From: Taishania sp965247975
Lineage (GTDB): Bacteria; Bacteroidota; Bacteroidia; Flavobacteriales_D; Crocinitomicaceae
DNA length: 64,000 bases
Reading direction: 5' to 3'
NCBI GenBank assembly: GCA_965247975.1
Contig: OZ252050.1
Coordinates: 1,550,001 to 1,614,000 of the forward strand
Shown here: one piece after another, positions 24,324 through 32,955 of the stretch
Layout of the letters: the number at the start of each line of letters is the position of its first letter
Position numbering within the stretch: the first letter of the stretch is position 1
The notes under the pieces: model-generated
The model's database searches: none
Told to the model about the DNA's origin: nothing
What the model saw: only the letters and a program-made list of their open reading frames with translations
Translations under genes and position numbers: made by a program

Positions 24324-27248
24324 TTAATTCACTTTTCTGGTTTTCACTGCTTCATAAATTACGCGCTGAATTTCAGTCCGAGTGTTTTGTTTTACAATTT
24401 TCCAATTCTCTGCATCTGGATAAACACGATTTGAGAGAAATACAAAATTGATTTGATTTTGCGGATCGGCCCAAGCGAGTGTTCCTGTAAATCCTGAGTG
24501 ACCATAACTACCCAAAGAAGCTGATGAGTGACACGTTCCGCCCGTTCCATCTGTTTTTGGCTTATCAAAACCAACTCCTCGTCGGTTCCCAGCGAATTGC
24601 ACTTTAGTGTATTCATTCACAACATCTTCTGAAAAATAGCGCACACCACCATAGGTTCCTTTGTTTAAAAATACTTGAAACAAGGCCGCCAAATCTGTCG
24701 CTGTGGAAAATAATCCCGCGTGACCACCAACACCTCCAAGCATTGCAGCACCTTGATCGTGGACATAACCATGCACTAATTTCTTGCGGAAAATCTTATC
24801 GTCTTCTGTTGGAATGATGCTCTTCAATCCAAATTTATCAGCCGGATTATAGGTAATTCTTTTTAGTCCCATCGGTGCGTAAAACGAATCATCTACAAAT
24901 TGCTCCAAGGGTTTTGCATACTCTTTTTCAATGATTTTTTTAATGAAGTAATAGCCAACATCACTGTAAACATAGCTTTTACCGCCGATTGGTGCTTCTA
25001 AGATTTGAGCGTACATGGAATCAACGTAATCGTCCCGCATGTAAATTCCATCTTCTACTTTTCGTGTAAAACCAGGTTTATGAGTGGTGGAATAAATAGC
25101 AGGATTCAATTGTCCTTCAACAAGTGTTTTGGTGTAAAATGGCAACCAAGCTTTTAGTCCAGCGCGATGCGTAAGCATGTCTCTCAAAATCAAGTTTCCA
25201 TACGCTGATTCTTTTGTAATCTCGGGAATGTAATCTTTTAATTGCTTGTTGAGGTCTATTTTTCCGTCGCTTTGCATTTTCATAACGCTTATGGTCGATC
25301 CAGCAATTTTTGTGATCGAGGCTATATCGTACAAGTCTTCATCCGTTACTTTTTGTTCGTTGTATGCATGTGAACCATAACTTTTTCGAAAGATGATTTT
25401 GCCTTCTACTGCGGCCACAATTTGACATCCAGGAAACACATGATTGGCAATGGCATTGGAAACAATTTGATCAATTTCATCAAATTTCTGAGGGTCGATT
25501 CCCAATTCTTCTGGCTGACCAAATTTTAATCGACCATTTGTTTCAGTTTGTAATCCAGCGCCTCGTTTCAAATTTGCATTGATAGTAAAAGGCAATTTTC
25601 CTGAGAATGGAATTGCGCCAACGAGCATTTGAGCTACCCGATTTTGTACATGGGTATTATTTTCATAAGCGACCACTATTGAGTTAACATGTTGAAGTTC
25701 AAAGCTTGCTCCCAGAGCGAGCGGATTTCCGAATATCACCAAATGATTGGTAGCGCTTGAAGGCAATTTGCGCAGTAATGAATTTAGTGAAAGAGGTACA
25801 GCGAAGTTATTTTTTGGTCGGACTGAAGTAGCATGAAATGATACTACGATTGTTTTGTACTTCTTGAAATCGATATCAAAAATACCATCTTCTAAATCTT
25901 CTAAACTAATGTGTGAAGAGTCGAACTTCCCAAATTCGTTCAACATGTGCTTGAATGTGTAGGAAGAGGAACCAACTTCGATGTGGAGCATTTTTTCATC
26001 CATGCGGCCAATGGGCAACGCATCGTTGTCATTTTTTAAAAGCGTTGTGCTTTTTTCGAAAGTTTCATTTCTCGCCCAATCTTGTTCGCCTGGAGTGTAC
26101 TTTTTGTATTCTTTCGGCTGAACCACAAATTTTTCTTTGGCTTTAAGCACTTTGAGACAACGAGCATTGATTTCATCCATCGAAATTTCGCCTTTTTCTA
26201 CTTTTTTCTTGAGTGCAGCAATCGCTTCAGTAACACTTTCAGGACATAATAAAATATCGCAACCAGCTTCAAATGCTTTCACAACAACTTCTGTTTTTCC
26301 GTAACGATCTGCCACGGCTTTCATGTCTAATGCATCCGAAATCACAAGGCCTTTGAATCCCATTTTTTCTTGCAATAATTCTTTGATGATCACTTTTGAA
26401 AGGGTGCTTGGAGTGCCCGATGGGTCTAGTGCAGGAACGCTCAAATGTCCAACCATGACAGATGAAGCTCCATTGCGAATTCCTTCTCGGAATGGTAGTA
26501 AATCAATAGCATCAATTTCTTCTTTCGATCGACTTACGGTTGGCAAATCTAGGTGAGAATCGATGTCAGTGTCTCCATGACCTGGGAAATGTTTGAGACT
26601 AGACATGATTCCATTATTCTCAAAACCTTGCACAAATGCTGCTACATGATTTCCAACTTTTTCAGGATTTTCGCCAAAAGCACGGAAGCCAATAACAGGA
26701 TTTTTCGGATCCGAATGCACATCCGTAACTGGTCCAAAATTGATGTGTATGCCTAGTTCACGGCATTCTTGAGCCATCATTTCTGCAATGCGGTTGGTAA
26801 GTTTTTTATCGTCTGCCGCACCAATCGAATAGGCATACGGAAATCGTGTTTCTCCTTCCAAACGCATGCTAACTCCCCATTCTGCGTCCATTCCATAAAT
26901 CAATGGGGTAGTGGAGGCATCCTGCATCCGTTTTGCTGCGGCAAGGTAATCTGATTTTGTTCCTTGAAACCAAATGATTCCACCGACTTTATCCTGCCGG
27001 ACACTTAGTTCAACAGCCGCCAAATTTTCTTCTCCTTTGCCAGAATGCGCCGAAATCATAAAAAACTGACCAATTTTTTCATCAAGTGACATTTGAGCCA
27101 ATTGTTTTTCAGCCCAGAGACTGTCGTCTGGAGAGATTGCTTTTTTTCCTTTGGTGTGACTAGAAACAAGAAGTGCCAACATCGCACTTACGAAAAAGAT
27201 CTTATTTCGATTGAAAATCATTGTCATTTTACGAAAATACATATACAT
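24324..27248 (-). CDS. GH3 beta-N-acetylhexosaminidase fused to a beta-lactamase-fold serine hydrolase
   Basis: A two-enzyme exported protein (974 aa). An N-terminal hydrophobic segment (KIFFVSAMLALLVSS) serves as signal. Residues about 45-390 are a NagZ-like GH3 barrel with KHFPGHGDTDIDSH at about 219 (His/Asp acid-base loop) and the nucleophile Asp in VISDALDM at about 305, followed by a GH3 C-terminal-like domain to about 590. Residues about 600-960 are a beta-lactamase fold with S-I-T-K at about 644, YSD in YSDVGYYF, and HSGFTG. This fusion is known from Bacteroidota and probably cleaves muropeptides at both sugar and peptide. In-frame ATGs at 27227 and 27221 give a more usual signal peptide than the one at 27248. 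Confidence 0.9.
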   Translation of the reverse strand: MYMYFRKMTMIFNRNKIFFVSAMLALLVSSHTKGKKAISPDDSLWAEKQLAQMSLDEKIGQFFMISAHSGKGEENLAAVELSVRQDKVGGIIWFQGTKSDYLAAAKRMQDASTTPLIYGMDAEWGVSMRLEGETRFPYAYSIGAADDKKLTNRIAEMMAQECRELGIHINFGPVTDVHSDPKNPVIGFRAFGENPEKVGNHVAAFVQGFENNGIMSSLKHFPGHGDTDIDSHLDLPTVSRSKEEIDAIDLLPFREGIRNGASSVMVGHLSVPALDPSGTPSTLSKVIIKELLQEKMGFKGLVISDALDMKAVADRYGKTEVVVKAFEAGCDILLCPESVTEAIAALKKKVEKGEISMDEINARCLKVLKAKEKFVVQPKEYKKYTPGEQDWARNETFEKSTTLLKNDNDALPIGRMDEKMLHIEVGSSSYTFKHMLNEFGKFDSSHISLEDLEDGIFDIDFKKYKTIVVSFHATSVRPKNNFAVPLSLNSLLRKLPSSATNHLVIFGNPLALGASFELQHVNSIVVAYENNTHVQNRVAQMLVGAIPFSGKLPFTINANLKRGAGLQTETNGRLKFGQPEELGIDPQKFDEIDQIVSNAIANHVFPGCQIVAAVEGKIIFRKSYGSHAYNEQKVTDEDLYDIASITKIAGSTISVMKMQSDGKIDLNKQLKDYIPEITKESAYGNLILRDMLTHRAGLKAWLPFYTKTLVEGQLNPAIYSTTHKPGFTRKVEDGIYMRDDYVDSMYAQILEAPIGGKSYVYSDVGYYFIKKIIEKEYAKPLEQFVDDSFYAPMGLKRITYNPADKFGLKSIIPTEDDKIFRKKLVHGYVHDQGAAMLGGVGGHAGLFSTATDLAALFQVFLNKGTYGGVRYFSEDVVNEYTKVQFAGNRRGVGFDKPKTDGTGGTCHSSASLGSYGHSGFTGTLAWADPQNQINFVFLSNRVYPDAENWKIVKQNTRTEIQRVIYEAVKTRKVN

Positions 27249-27414
27249 CTTGAGAGATAAGAAATGTGTTGTATTAGTTATTCACAGAGTTACATCAAAA
27301 ACTTGTCCAAAATTGGGGGGATTGAATTTTGAGAATGATTAAACTTGGATGCGATTCAACTTTGTTGTTGTTTTCGAGGTGAAGGTTCGTGGCTGTTTGT
27401 CTTGGCGTTTTTTT

Positions 27415-27673
27415 TTGATTATCCGCTTGTTTACCTAAAAATGATTTTGGAAATCACTGAGTTATGAATCCCCGTGCTCGGGAATTGCGCTATCTTGATT
27501 ATCCGCTTGTGTACCCCAAAATATTTAATTCAATATAGCTCTCGAAAATCGCCTTTAAGTACGCTAATTATTTTTGATTATCCGCTTGTTTGCCTAAATT
27601 TAAATTTGAAAATCAGTGAGTTATAATTTTTAATCTCGAAATTTATGCTGTTTTGATTATCCGCTTGTTTACC
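27415..27673. repeat. 79-80 bp periodic repeat, four copies of a 21-bp core
   Basis: The core GATTATCCGCTTGTTTACC (with two leading T) occurs at 27415-27435, 27495-27515 (one change, GTGTACC), 27574-27594 (TTGCC) and 27653-27673. Spacings are 80, 79 and 79 bp. Units 1 and 3 also share AAATCA(C/G)TGAGTTAT after the core. A small inverted repeat CCCG-TGCT-CGGG is in unit 1 (27471-27482). These fill the 453-bp gap 27249-27701 between the GH3 fusion start and the 3' end of the DUF4143 gene. No ORF is present. Nature unknown. Confidence 0.85.
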
Positions 27674-27701
27674 GAAAGAATCAGTAATTTAGTTATTGAT
27701 G

Positions 27702-28946
27702 CTAAATCCCCAATAACCATTGCCAAGCAGGAACCACAGAGATTTTTCCTTCAGCTATGTCAATTGTATTCGTCTCTCCATGCGATATAATGAATGCTTC
27801 TTGTATGTCAAATTCCTTCATGGCTTTTTGCAGGGATCGAACTTCTCTTTTTCTTGTGTCTGGATCATCGATGGTATAAGAAACTTGAATGAGTAAGTTT
27901 TGATCGGGTACAAAAAAATCAACCTCAATATTTCGTTTTAGGAAAAAGACTTCATATTTTCTTCGTCGTAACTCAACATAAACCTGATTCTCGAGTAATT
28001 TACTTTCATGATTCATTAGGAACAAATTGAGGATTCCTGTATCCATAAAATAGTACTTTTTATTGCTCTCGCGCTCCACAAATTTGCTGTAATAATTGCT
28101 TATCGATGCTATTAGATACGACGATTCCAAATGTCTGATGTATTCAAAAATGGTGTTATTACCCACCGTTAGTCCGGTAGCTTTTATCAGATTTTTTATC
28201 CGATTTACAGATGTTTCATTGTTTACGCTTTCTGCTAATTTTTTGACCAATAAATTCAAAACATTCACATTGCTAATTCCGTAACGGGCAATTAAATCGC
28301 CGTAGAATAATTTTTGGTAGACACTGGAAAGAAAATCGCGCTTACTGTTCACTTTCGTCAATTCAGGAAATCCTCCAAACTTTAAATATTCTTCATAGCG
28401 TTTGATGATTTCAAAACGTTCACGTGATAATTTGGAAGTTTTTTTGATAGAAAATCCATGAAACAACAAGAACTCATTGAACGATAAAGGCAATATTTCT
28501 TTATTGATAAACCTTCCGCCGAGGGTAGACGCAACCTCAGAACTTAGCATTTCAGCGTTACTCCCAGTTACAAAAACTTGGTAACCTTCATCTGCTAATC
28601 GGCGCACGTATTTTTGCCAATGTTCAACATTTTGAATTTCATCCAAGAATAGGATAGGCTTGTAATCATACATTTCACGATAAGCTTCGAGAATATATTG
28701 TAGGTCGCCAACTTGAACACCGATTAGCCGCTCATCTTCGAAGTTTATCATCAAAAAATGTTCAACACCAATCTTTTTAAAAACCTGGTGCATGATTTGA
28801 TACAAAATGAACGATTTTCCAGCTCTTCTTAGACCTGTGAACACGTAATTCATTCGTGTTTCAAATTCAATTTCACGTGGAATGATATCTATGTTCTGTA
28901 TCCAATCTTGGCGTTCAAGGATGATTTGAGAAAATTTTTCTTTCAT
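27702..28946 (-). CDS. AAA_14/DUF4143 ATPase (first copy)
   Basis: A 414-aa P-loop ATPase. Walker A GLRRAGKS at residues 38-45, Walker B PILFLDEIQNV, sensor VTGSNAEMLSSEV, then the linker FINKEILPLSFNEFLLF, and a C-terminal DUF4143 region with winged-helix and nuclease-like parts (FLKRNIEVDFFVPDQNLLIQVSY, EVD...QVS, then DTRKREVRSL). In the PD-(D/E)xK pattern seen in some relatives the last motif would be E-x-K; here it is Q-V-S, so a nuclease function is unlikely. The ATG at 28946 is used because the frame's only earlier start is a TTG inside a perfect -7 box. Function unknown for the family. Confidence 0.88.
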   Translation of the reverse strand: MKEKFSQIILERQDWIQNIDIIPREIEFETRMNYVFTGLRRAGKSFILYQIMHQVFKKIGVEHFLMINFEDERLIGVQVGDLQYILEAYREMYDYKPILFLDEIQNVEHWQKYVRRLADEGYQVFVTGSNAEMLSSEVASTLGGRFINKEILPLSFNEFLLFHGFSIKKTSKLSRERFEIIKRYEEYLKFGGFPELTKVNSKRDFLSSVYQKLFYGDLIARYGISNVNVLNLLVKKLAESVNNETSVNRIKNLIKATGLTVGNNTIFEYIRHLESSYLIASISNYYSKFVERESNKKYYFMDTGILNLFLMNHESKLLENQVYVELRRRKYEVFFLKRNIEVDFFVPDQNLLIQVSYTIDDPDTRKREVRSLQKAMKEFDIQEAFIISHGETNTIDIAEGKISVVPAWQWLLGI

Positions 28947-29310
28947 TTTATCTCTTTTACAAATCAAAAATAGTCATTTTTATCTTGATAAAAAGAAATT
29001 AATTAGCTTTTTTATCTTTTTAAAGAGATATAATAAATGTTTTTTATCTCCTGAATGGGTTAAATTGAATGGAAAAAGGAAAATTCAGTTGATTTCTTCT
29101 TCATGCTTGAGCAATTCGCTTCTAGTTGTTTAATACTTATAGCGCTAAAATTATGGTATTGAAAGCCAAGCCTTTTCTTTTAAGTTTGACCGAATATGCA
29201 ACAAGTAAAAGTACATTCTAGAAATAATATGATTCAATTTATCTCTTTTAAAAGATATTATTTATCATTTTTATCTCATCAGTAAGATAATATTGACATT
29301 TTTTATCTTT
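28946..29310. promoter_or_regulatory. Cluster of TTTTTATCT(C/T) motifs upstream of the DUF4143 gene
   Basis: T4-5ATCT(C/T) occurs near 28946, 28977, 29010, 29041, 29238, 29268 and 29300. Some are parts of inverted repeats: TTTTTATC-TT-GATAAAAA at 28977-28994, TATCTTTTTAAAGAGATA around 29013-29030 and ATCTCTTTTAAAAGATAT around 29241-29258. They may be operator sites or simple AT-rich drift. The remaining gap to 29521 holds nothing else I recognise. Confidence 0.35.
28965..28972 (-). promoter_or_regulatory. -7 promoter box of the first DUF4143 gene
   Basis: On the minus strand the sequence reads TATTTTTG, exactly TAnnTTTG, ending 18 nt before the ATG at 28946. The second DUF4143 gene has the same octamer 21 nt before its ATG. 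Confidence 0.45.
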
Positions 29311-29521
29311 CCAATAAGCTAATATGTACAATCGTACAGAATTTTATGCTGTAAAAATTAAGAGCTAAGATCTATTCGTCTTATCAACGTAGTTGCGATA
29401 ATTGCTTAGGAATTTGTCGCTTACTGAAATCTAACTGTAAAACAAAGTCAGACTTAAAACAACTTCATTGATAAAAATTAACCAATATTAATTTCGAATT
29501 TAAATGGAAAATTTTTTATTC

Positions 29522-30574
29522 TCACGCAAAATTCCTTTTATACGTTAACACCTTTCTCTCGATGAGTTCATAACTTGCTATTGCAAAAACTAAAGTCAGT
29601 AAAATGTTCCACGGAGTATGATGAATCCATGCTTCTCCACCACCACCAGTTCGCAAGAAAAATCCCTGAAAAACATAGAGTCCGTAAGAAATTGTACCAA
29701 TATATTTAATGGGTGAGTTTTCTAAAAAGGAAACAAAAATGGACGTTTGATGATGAAAAATCCACAGGAGTAAAATAACAACTCCAAGTGATTGGAATAA
29801 TTGATTAATCGGAAAAAGTACTTCTGGCGAAAATAAAGGGAACGAAAAGAAAATTAATGCCATCAAAATTCCTGACAAGCTTCTAAAAAGAACATTGTTT
29901 TTGAATAGCTGCTGCATTTTATTTAAATAAAAATGATTTATAATCGCCCCTAAACATCCAATCAAAATCGGCGATACTGCAGGAATGAAAAAGCGAAGAG
30001 GTTTGTAATTCTCAAAATTTGGATTGGACTCAAATGTGAAATAAGCAAAAATACTTGCACTCAAAATAATTCCTATAAGCACCAAATAATAAGCTGTCTT
30101 AGAGAAAAATGAAACTATAAATGGCCACGTAAAATAGAATTGTTCCTCTAATGAAAGCGACCACAAATGTCCCAATTCATAGGTGTAGAATTGATTTGGA
30201 ATGAAATTGTACACGTAAAAAAAGGCATAAAATAGTCCTTCGATTGGCATGACAAGAAAATCGAAAAGTATGGAACCGATAATCATCACGTAAAAAACAA
30301 TCAAAGCAGGTAAAAGCCGAATAAATCTTCGAATAAAAAAATGACGGATTTTTATAGTACCAGATAATTTTTTTTCATGCAACAATAAAGATGTAATTAA
30401 AAATCCACTGATGACAAAAAAGATCATGACCCCAGCTTCGCCGGAGATTAATGGCCAAAATCGCGTTTGAATGAATTCGTTTTTAGGCAAGCGATTGTAC
30501 AAATCAAGGTGGGTCAACAGCACCAGCATAATCGAAAATGCCCGCAATCCGTCAAAGCCCTTGATGTAGTTCAC
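29522..30574 (-). CDS. Acyltransferase 3 family membrane protein (OafA/YrhL type)
   Basis: A membrane O-acyltransferase (350 aa) with about ten hydrophobic segments. The N-terminus GFDGLRAFSIMLVLLTHL carries the conserved Arg and His of the family, and SGFLITSLLLHEKKL followed by IRHFFIRRFIRLLPAL is the second signature. It lacks the extra SGNH domain. Such enzymes acetylate surface polysaccharide, peptidoglycan or lipid. The start is GTG at 30574, four bases beyond the stop of the upstream M3 peptidase gene, which makes co-translation likely. Target unknown. Confidence 0.88.
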   Translation of the reverse strand: MNYIKGFDGLRAFSIMLVLLTHLDLYNRLPKNEFIQTRFWPLISGEAGVMIFFVISGFLITSLLLHEKKLSGTIKIRHFFIRRFIRLLPALIVFYVMIIGSILFDFLVMPIEGLFYAFFYVYNFIPNQFYTYELGHLWSLSLEEQFYFTWPFIVSFFSKTAYYLVLIGIILSASIFAYFTFESNPNFENYKPLRFFIPAVSPILIGCLGAIINHFYLNKMQQLFKNNVLFRSLSGILMALIFFSFPLFSPEVLFPINQLFQSLGVVILLLWIFHHQTSIFVSFLENSPIKYIGTISYGLYVFQGFFLRTGGGGEAWIHHTPWNILLTLVFAIASYELIERKVLTYKRNFA

Positions 30575-30577
30575 GTT

Positions 30578-32284
30578 TTACAATTTATCCAATTCTTCTT
30601 GCAGAAAGATAGCCAATTCTTTTAAATACTTGCTGGAAAAATCAAATTGAACTCCTGCAGTTTCATAAATTTCCGGAATTGATTTGGTATAGCCAAGTTT
30701 CAATGCTTCTTTGTATTTCGTAATAGCTCCTTGAAAGTCACTTTGACTATTTTTCCACACACCAATTGCTCCCAATTGAGCAAATCCATATTCGATATAG
30801 TAAAACGGCACCTCGAACAAATGCATTTGTCGTTGCCAAGCCGTTGATTTGGCCTCTTCAAATCCTTCCCAATCAGTTAAACCAGTACCATATTCTTCGC
30901 CCAATTTATTCCATTGCGCATAGCGCTCCTCTATGCTATGATTTGGATTGGTGTAAACCCAATGCTGAAATTCATCAATCGTTGCTATCCAAGGAAGTAT
31001 TTTGAGAATGGTCTCAAGTTGGTCTTTTTTCGCTCTAATTAAATCTTCATTAGAATAAAACTCATTCCAATAATCCATCGATAATAACTCCATGGACATG
31101 GAAGCCAATTCAGCCACTTCCGAAGGAATGTTTTTATAACCGGTTAATGATAAATCTCGACTTAAAAAAGAATGTATCGCATGACCAGCTTCATGAACCA
31201 TCGTTACCAGATCACGCTGAGCTCCAACAGCATTCATGAAAATAAACGGAACCCCAATTTCATAAAGCGGATAATTGTATCCTCCAGGAGCTTTTCCTGT
31301 TTTTGAATCTAAATCCAAGTGCTTCATTTCAGCCATGGTCGCAATGCAATCGGAGAAATAAGGATCTATTTTTGAAAGCAGAAGAATGGTTCCGTCCAAC
31401 ATTTCTTGCCCATCTTTAAACGGTTTTAATGGAGCAAAACCATCAGGATCCACATCCAAATCCCACGGTTTGAATTTTGATTTCCCTAATTTGTCTAGTT
31501 TTTCTTGTTGCAATCCTTTGACAATCGGAACAATTTCAGTCTTAATCGCTTGATGAAAATGAAAACAATCTTCTTTCGTGTAATCAAACCGTCCAAGTGC
31601 TTCAAATTTGTAATCCCTAAAATTATCGAATCCAGCATTTACCGCAATTTCGTGACGTAATTGGATCAACTCGGTGTATAAATCATTCAATGTGTTTACA
31701 TCCTCTTTTCTCCGATCAACCATTTTCAGATAAACTTCTTTCCGCAGCGCTTCGTCCTTTTCTTTCAATAAAACGGAAGCTTGTTGCATAGTCATCGTTT
31801 TTCCATCATGAACAATGGTTTGTGCTCCAGAAATGGATCCAAATTCCTGACTTTTTTCGTTCACTTTTGCTTCTAGCGGAATATTTTCTGTCCGAAATAA
31901 TTTCAGTGCAGAATTTACACTTCGAAAATAAATTTCAAAGGCTTGATCATTTTGAAAGTCCGATACATATTGGCATTCCACCAACTTTGAATTCAATTGA
32001 TCTTCAAAAGGTGCCAAATGGGGCTGAATTTGGGTTACGAAAAAAGTATAACTTTTAGCTAGTTCTTCATTCGCCGTATCGATCGTCATTCTGATGTAGC
32101 GCCAAGCAACATCTTCTTCTAACACAGCGTCAAGTTCACTTCTGTTCTCAAGCCATTTTTGTAGCGCTTGTTTGGAATCTAAAACACGATCAACCAAATT
32201 GATATAATAGGGTTTGATGGTCTCCCAAGAATCAATCTGCAGACCTTCTTTTATAAATTTTCTAGGTGATTTTTCTAGTATCAT
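30578..32284 (-). CDS. M3 family oligoendopeptidase (PepF-like)
   Basis: A cytosolic zinc peptidase (568 aa) that degrades short peptides. The active site is H364-E-A-G-H368 within MVHEAGHAIHSF, with the third zinc ligand Glu expected in EVAELASMSMELL about 25 residues later. The all-helical fold, the N-terminal region and the C-terminal YYIEYGFAQLGAIGVW match the M3 oligoendopeptidase family, and length is usual. First gene of a two-gene unit with the acyltransferase. A terminator-like hairpin upstream (32291-32313) ends the previous gene's transcript. Confidence 0.93.
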   Translation of the reverse strand: MILEKSPRKFIKEGLQIDSWETIKPYYINLVDRVLDSKQALQKWLENRSELDAVLEEDVAWRYIRMTIDTANEELAKSYTFFVTQIQPHLAPFEDQLNSKLVECQYVSDFQNDQAFEIYFRSVNSALKLFRTENIPLEAKVNEKSQEFGSISGAQTIVHDGKTMTMQQASVLLKEKDEALRKEVYLKMVDRRKEDVNTLNDLYTELIQLRHEIAVNAGFDNFRDYKFEALGRFDYTKEDCFHFHQAIKTEIVPIVKGLQQEKLDKLGKSKFKPWDLDVDPDGFAPLKPFKDGQEMLDGTILLLSKIDPYFSDCIATMAEMKHLDLDSKTGKAPGGYNYPLYEIGVPFIFMNAVGAQRDLVTMVHEAGHAIHSFLSRDLSLTGYKNIPSEVAELASMSMELLSMDYWNEFYSNEDLIRAKKDQLETILKILPWIATIDEFQHWVYTNPNHSIEERYAQWNKLGEEYGTGLTDWEGFEEAKSTAWQRQMHLFEVPFYYIEYGFAQLGAIGVWKNSQSDFQGAITKYKEALKLGYTKSIPEIYETAGVQFDFSSKYLKELAIFLQEELDKL

Positions 32285-32290
32285 GACAAA

Positions 32291-32313
32291 AAAAGAGCCC
32301 CTATTCGGAGCTC
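32291..32313 (-). terminator. Intrinsic terminator after the DUF5606 gene
   Basis: On the minus strand GAGC-TCCGAATAGGG-GCTC forms a short hairpin (with an inner CC/GG pair) followed by seven T. It lies between the stop at 32321 and the M3 start. Confidence 0.6.
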
Positions 32314-32320
32314 GTTAATA

Positions 32321-32911
32321 TTAGTTTGAACCTGATTTTCGTTGAACCGTTGTTTTCACTTTTGCTCCTCCAGAAGTTTTACCCGCAGATTTGGGCGATG
32401 CTTTTGGCGCAGCAGCTGCCGGTGATTTCTTCACAGCTGGTTTTTTCGCATCTCCACTCGCTTTACTTGCTTTTGGTTTTGCTTCCGATTTTTCTTTTTC
32501 ATCGGATTCCACAGTCTCACCTTCTTCCGCTAAAACAAGATTACCTGAACTTTCTAATAAATTATACCATTGAAACAACTTCTTGATGTCTGAAGTATAA
32601 ACACGATCAGCATCATAGTCTGGTAAAATCTCTAACAAATATGCAGTTAACTTTGCCTCACTTTCTTTATGTGAAATGCACGCTTTTCCATTTTCTTTGT
32701 CGTAAATCGCTCTTAAAATTTCTTTTAGCGGTTTATCTTCCGAATATGTGTAAATACTAATGTCTTCCAAAGCGGAAATACGATCTGTAGCGTAAGCTGG
32801 AATGCGTTTTTTGTCAATCAATGATTCAACAATAACGCTGTTTTTAGCTTGTGTAATCACTTTAAAAAGTCCTGGTTTTCCAGAAATGGCAATAATACCT
32901 GTTAAATTCAT
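32321..32911 (-). CDS. DUF5606 family protein with basic low-complexity tail
   Basis: Residues 1-125 match the DUF5606 family of Bacteroidota: MNLTGIIAISGKPGLFKVI, then VIVESLIDKKRIPAY, DISIYTYSEDKPL and a helical end (IKKLFQWYNLL). The N-terminal part looks like a small beta-barrel. The last 60 residues are low complexity, rich in Lys, Ala, Pro and Ser (AKPKASKASGDAKKPAVKK), resembling DNA- or RNA-binding tails. No signal peptide. Function unknown; the tail suggests nucleic-acid contact, which is inference. Confidence 0.85.
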   Translation of the reverse strand: MNLTGIIAISGKPGLFKVITQAKNSVIVESLIDKKRIPAYATDRISALEDISIYTYSEDKPLKEILRAIYDKENGKACISHKESEAKLTAYLLEILPDYDADRVYTSDIKKLFQWYNLLESSGNLVLAEEGETVESDEKEKSEAKPKASKASGDAKKPAVKKSPAAAAPKASPKSAGKTSGGAKVKTTVQRKSGSN

Positions 32912-32955
32912 TTTTTAAATTTTGTTGCGTAAAAATATAAAATCTTTGAAGATTA

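Noticed and set aside
27415..27673. Evenly spaced conserved cores resembling a CRISPR array
   Set aside because: Core of 21 bp with about 58-bp intervals that partly resemble each other, no cas genes, and only four units.
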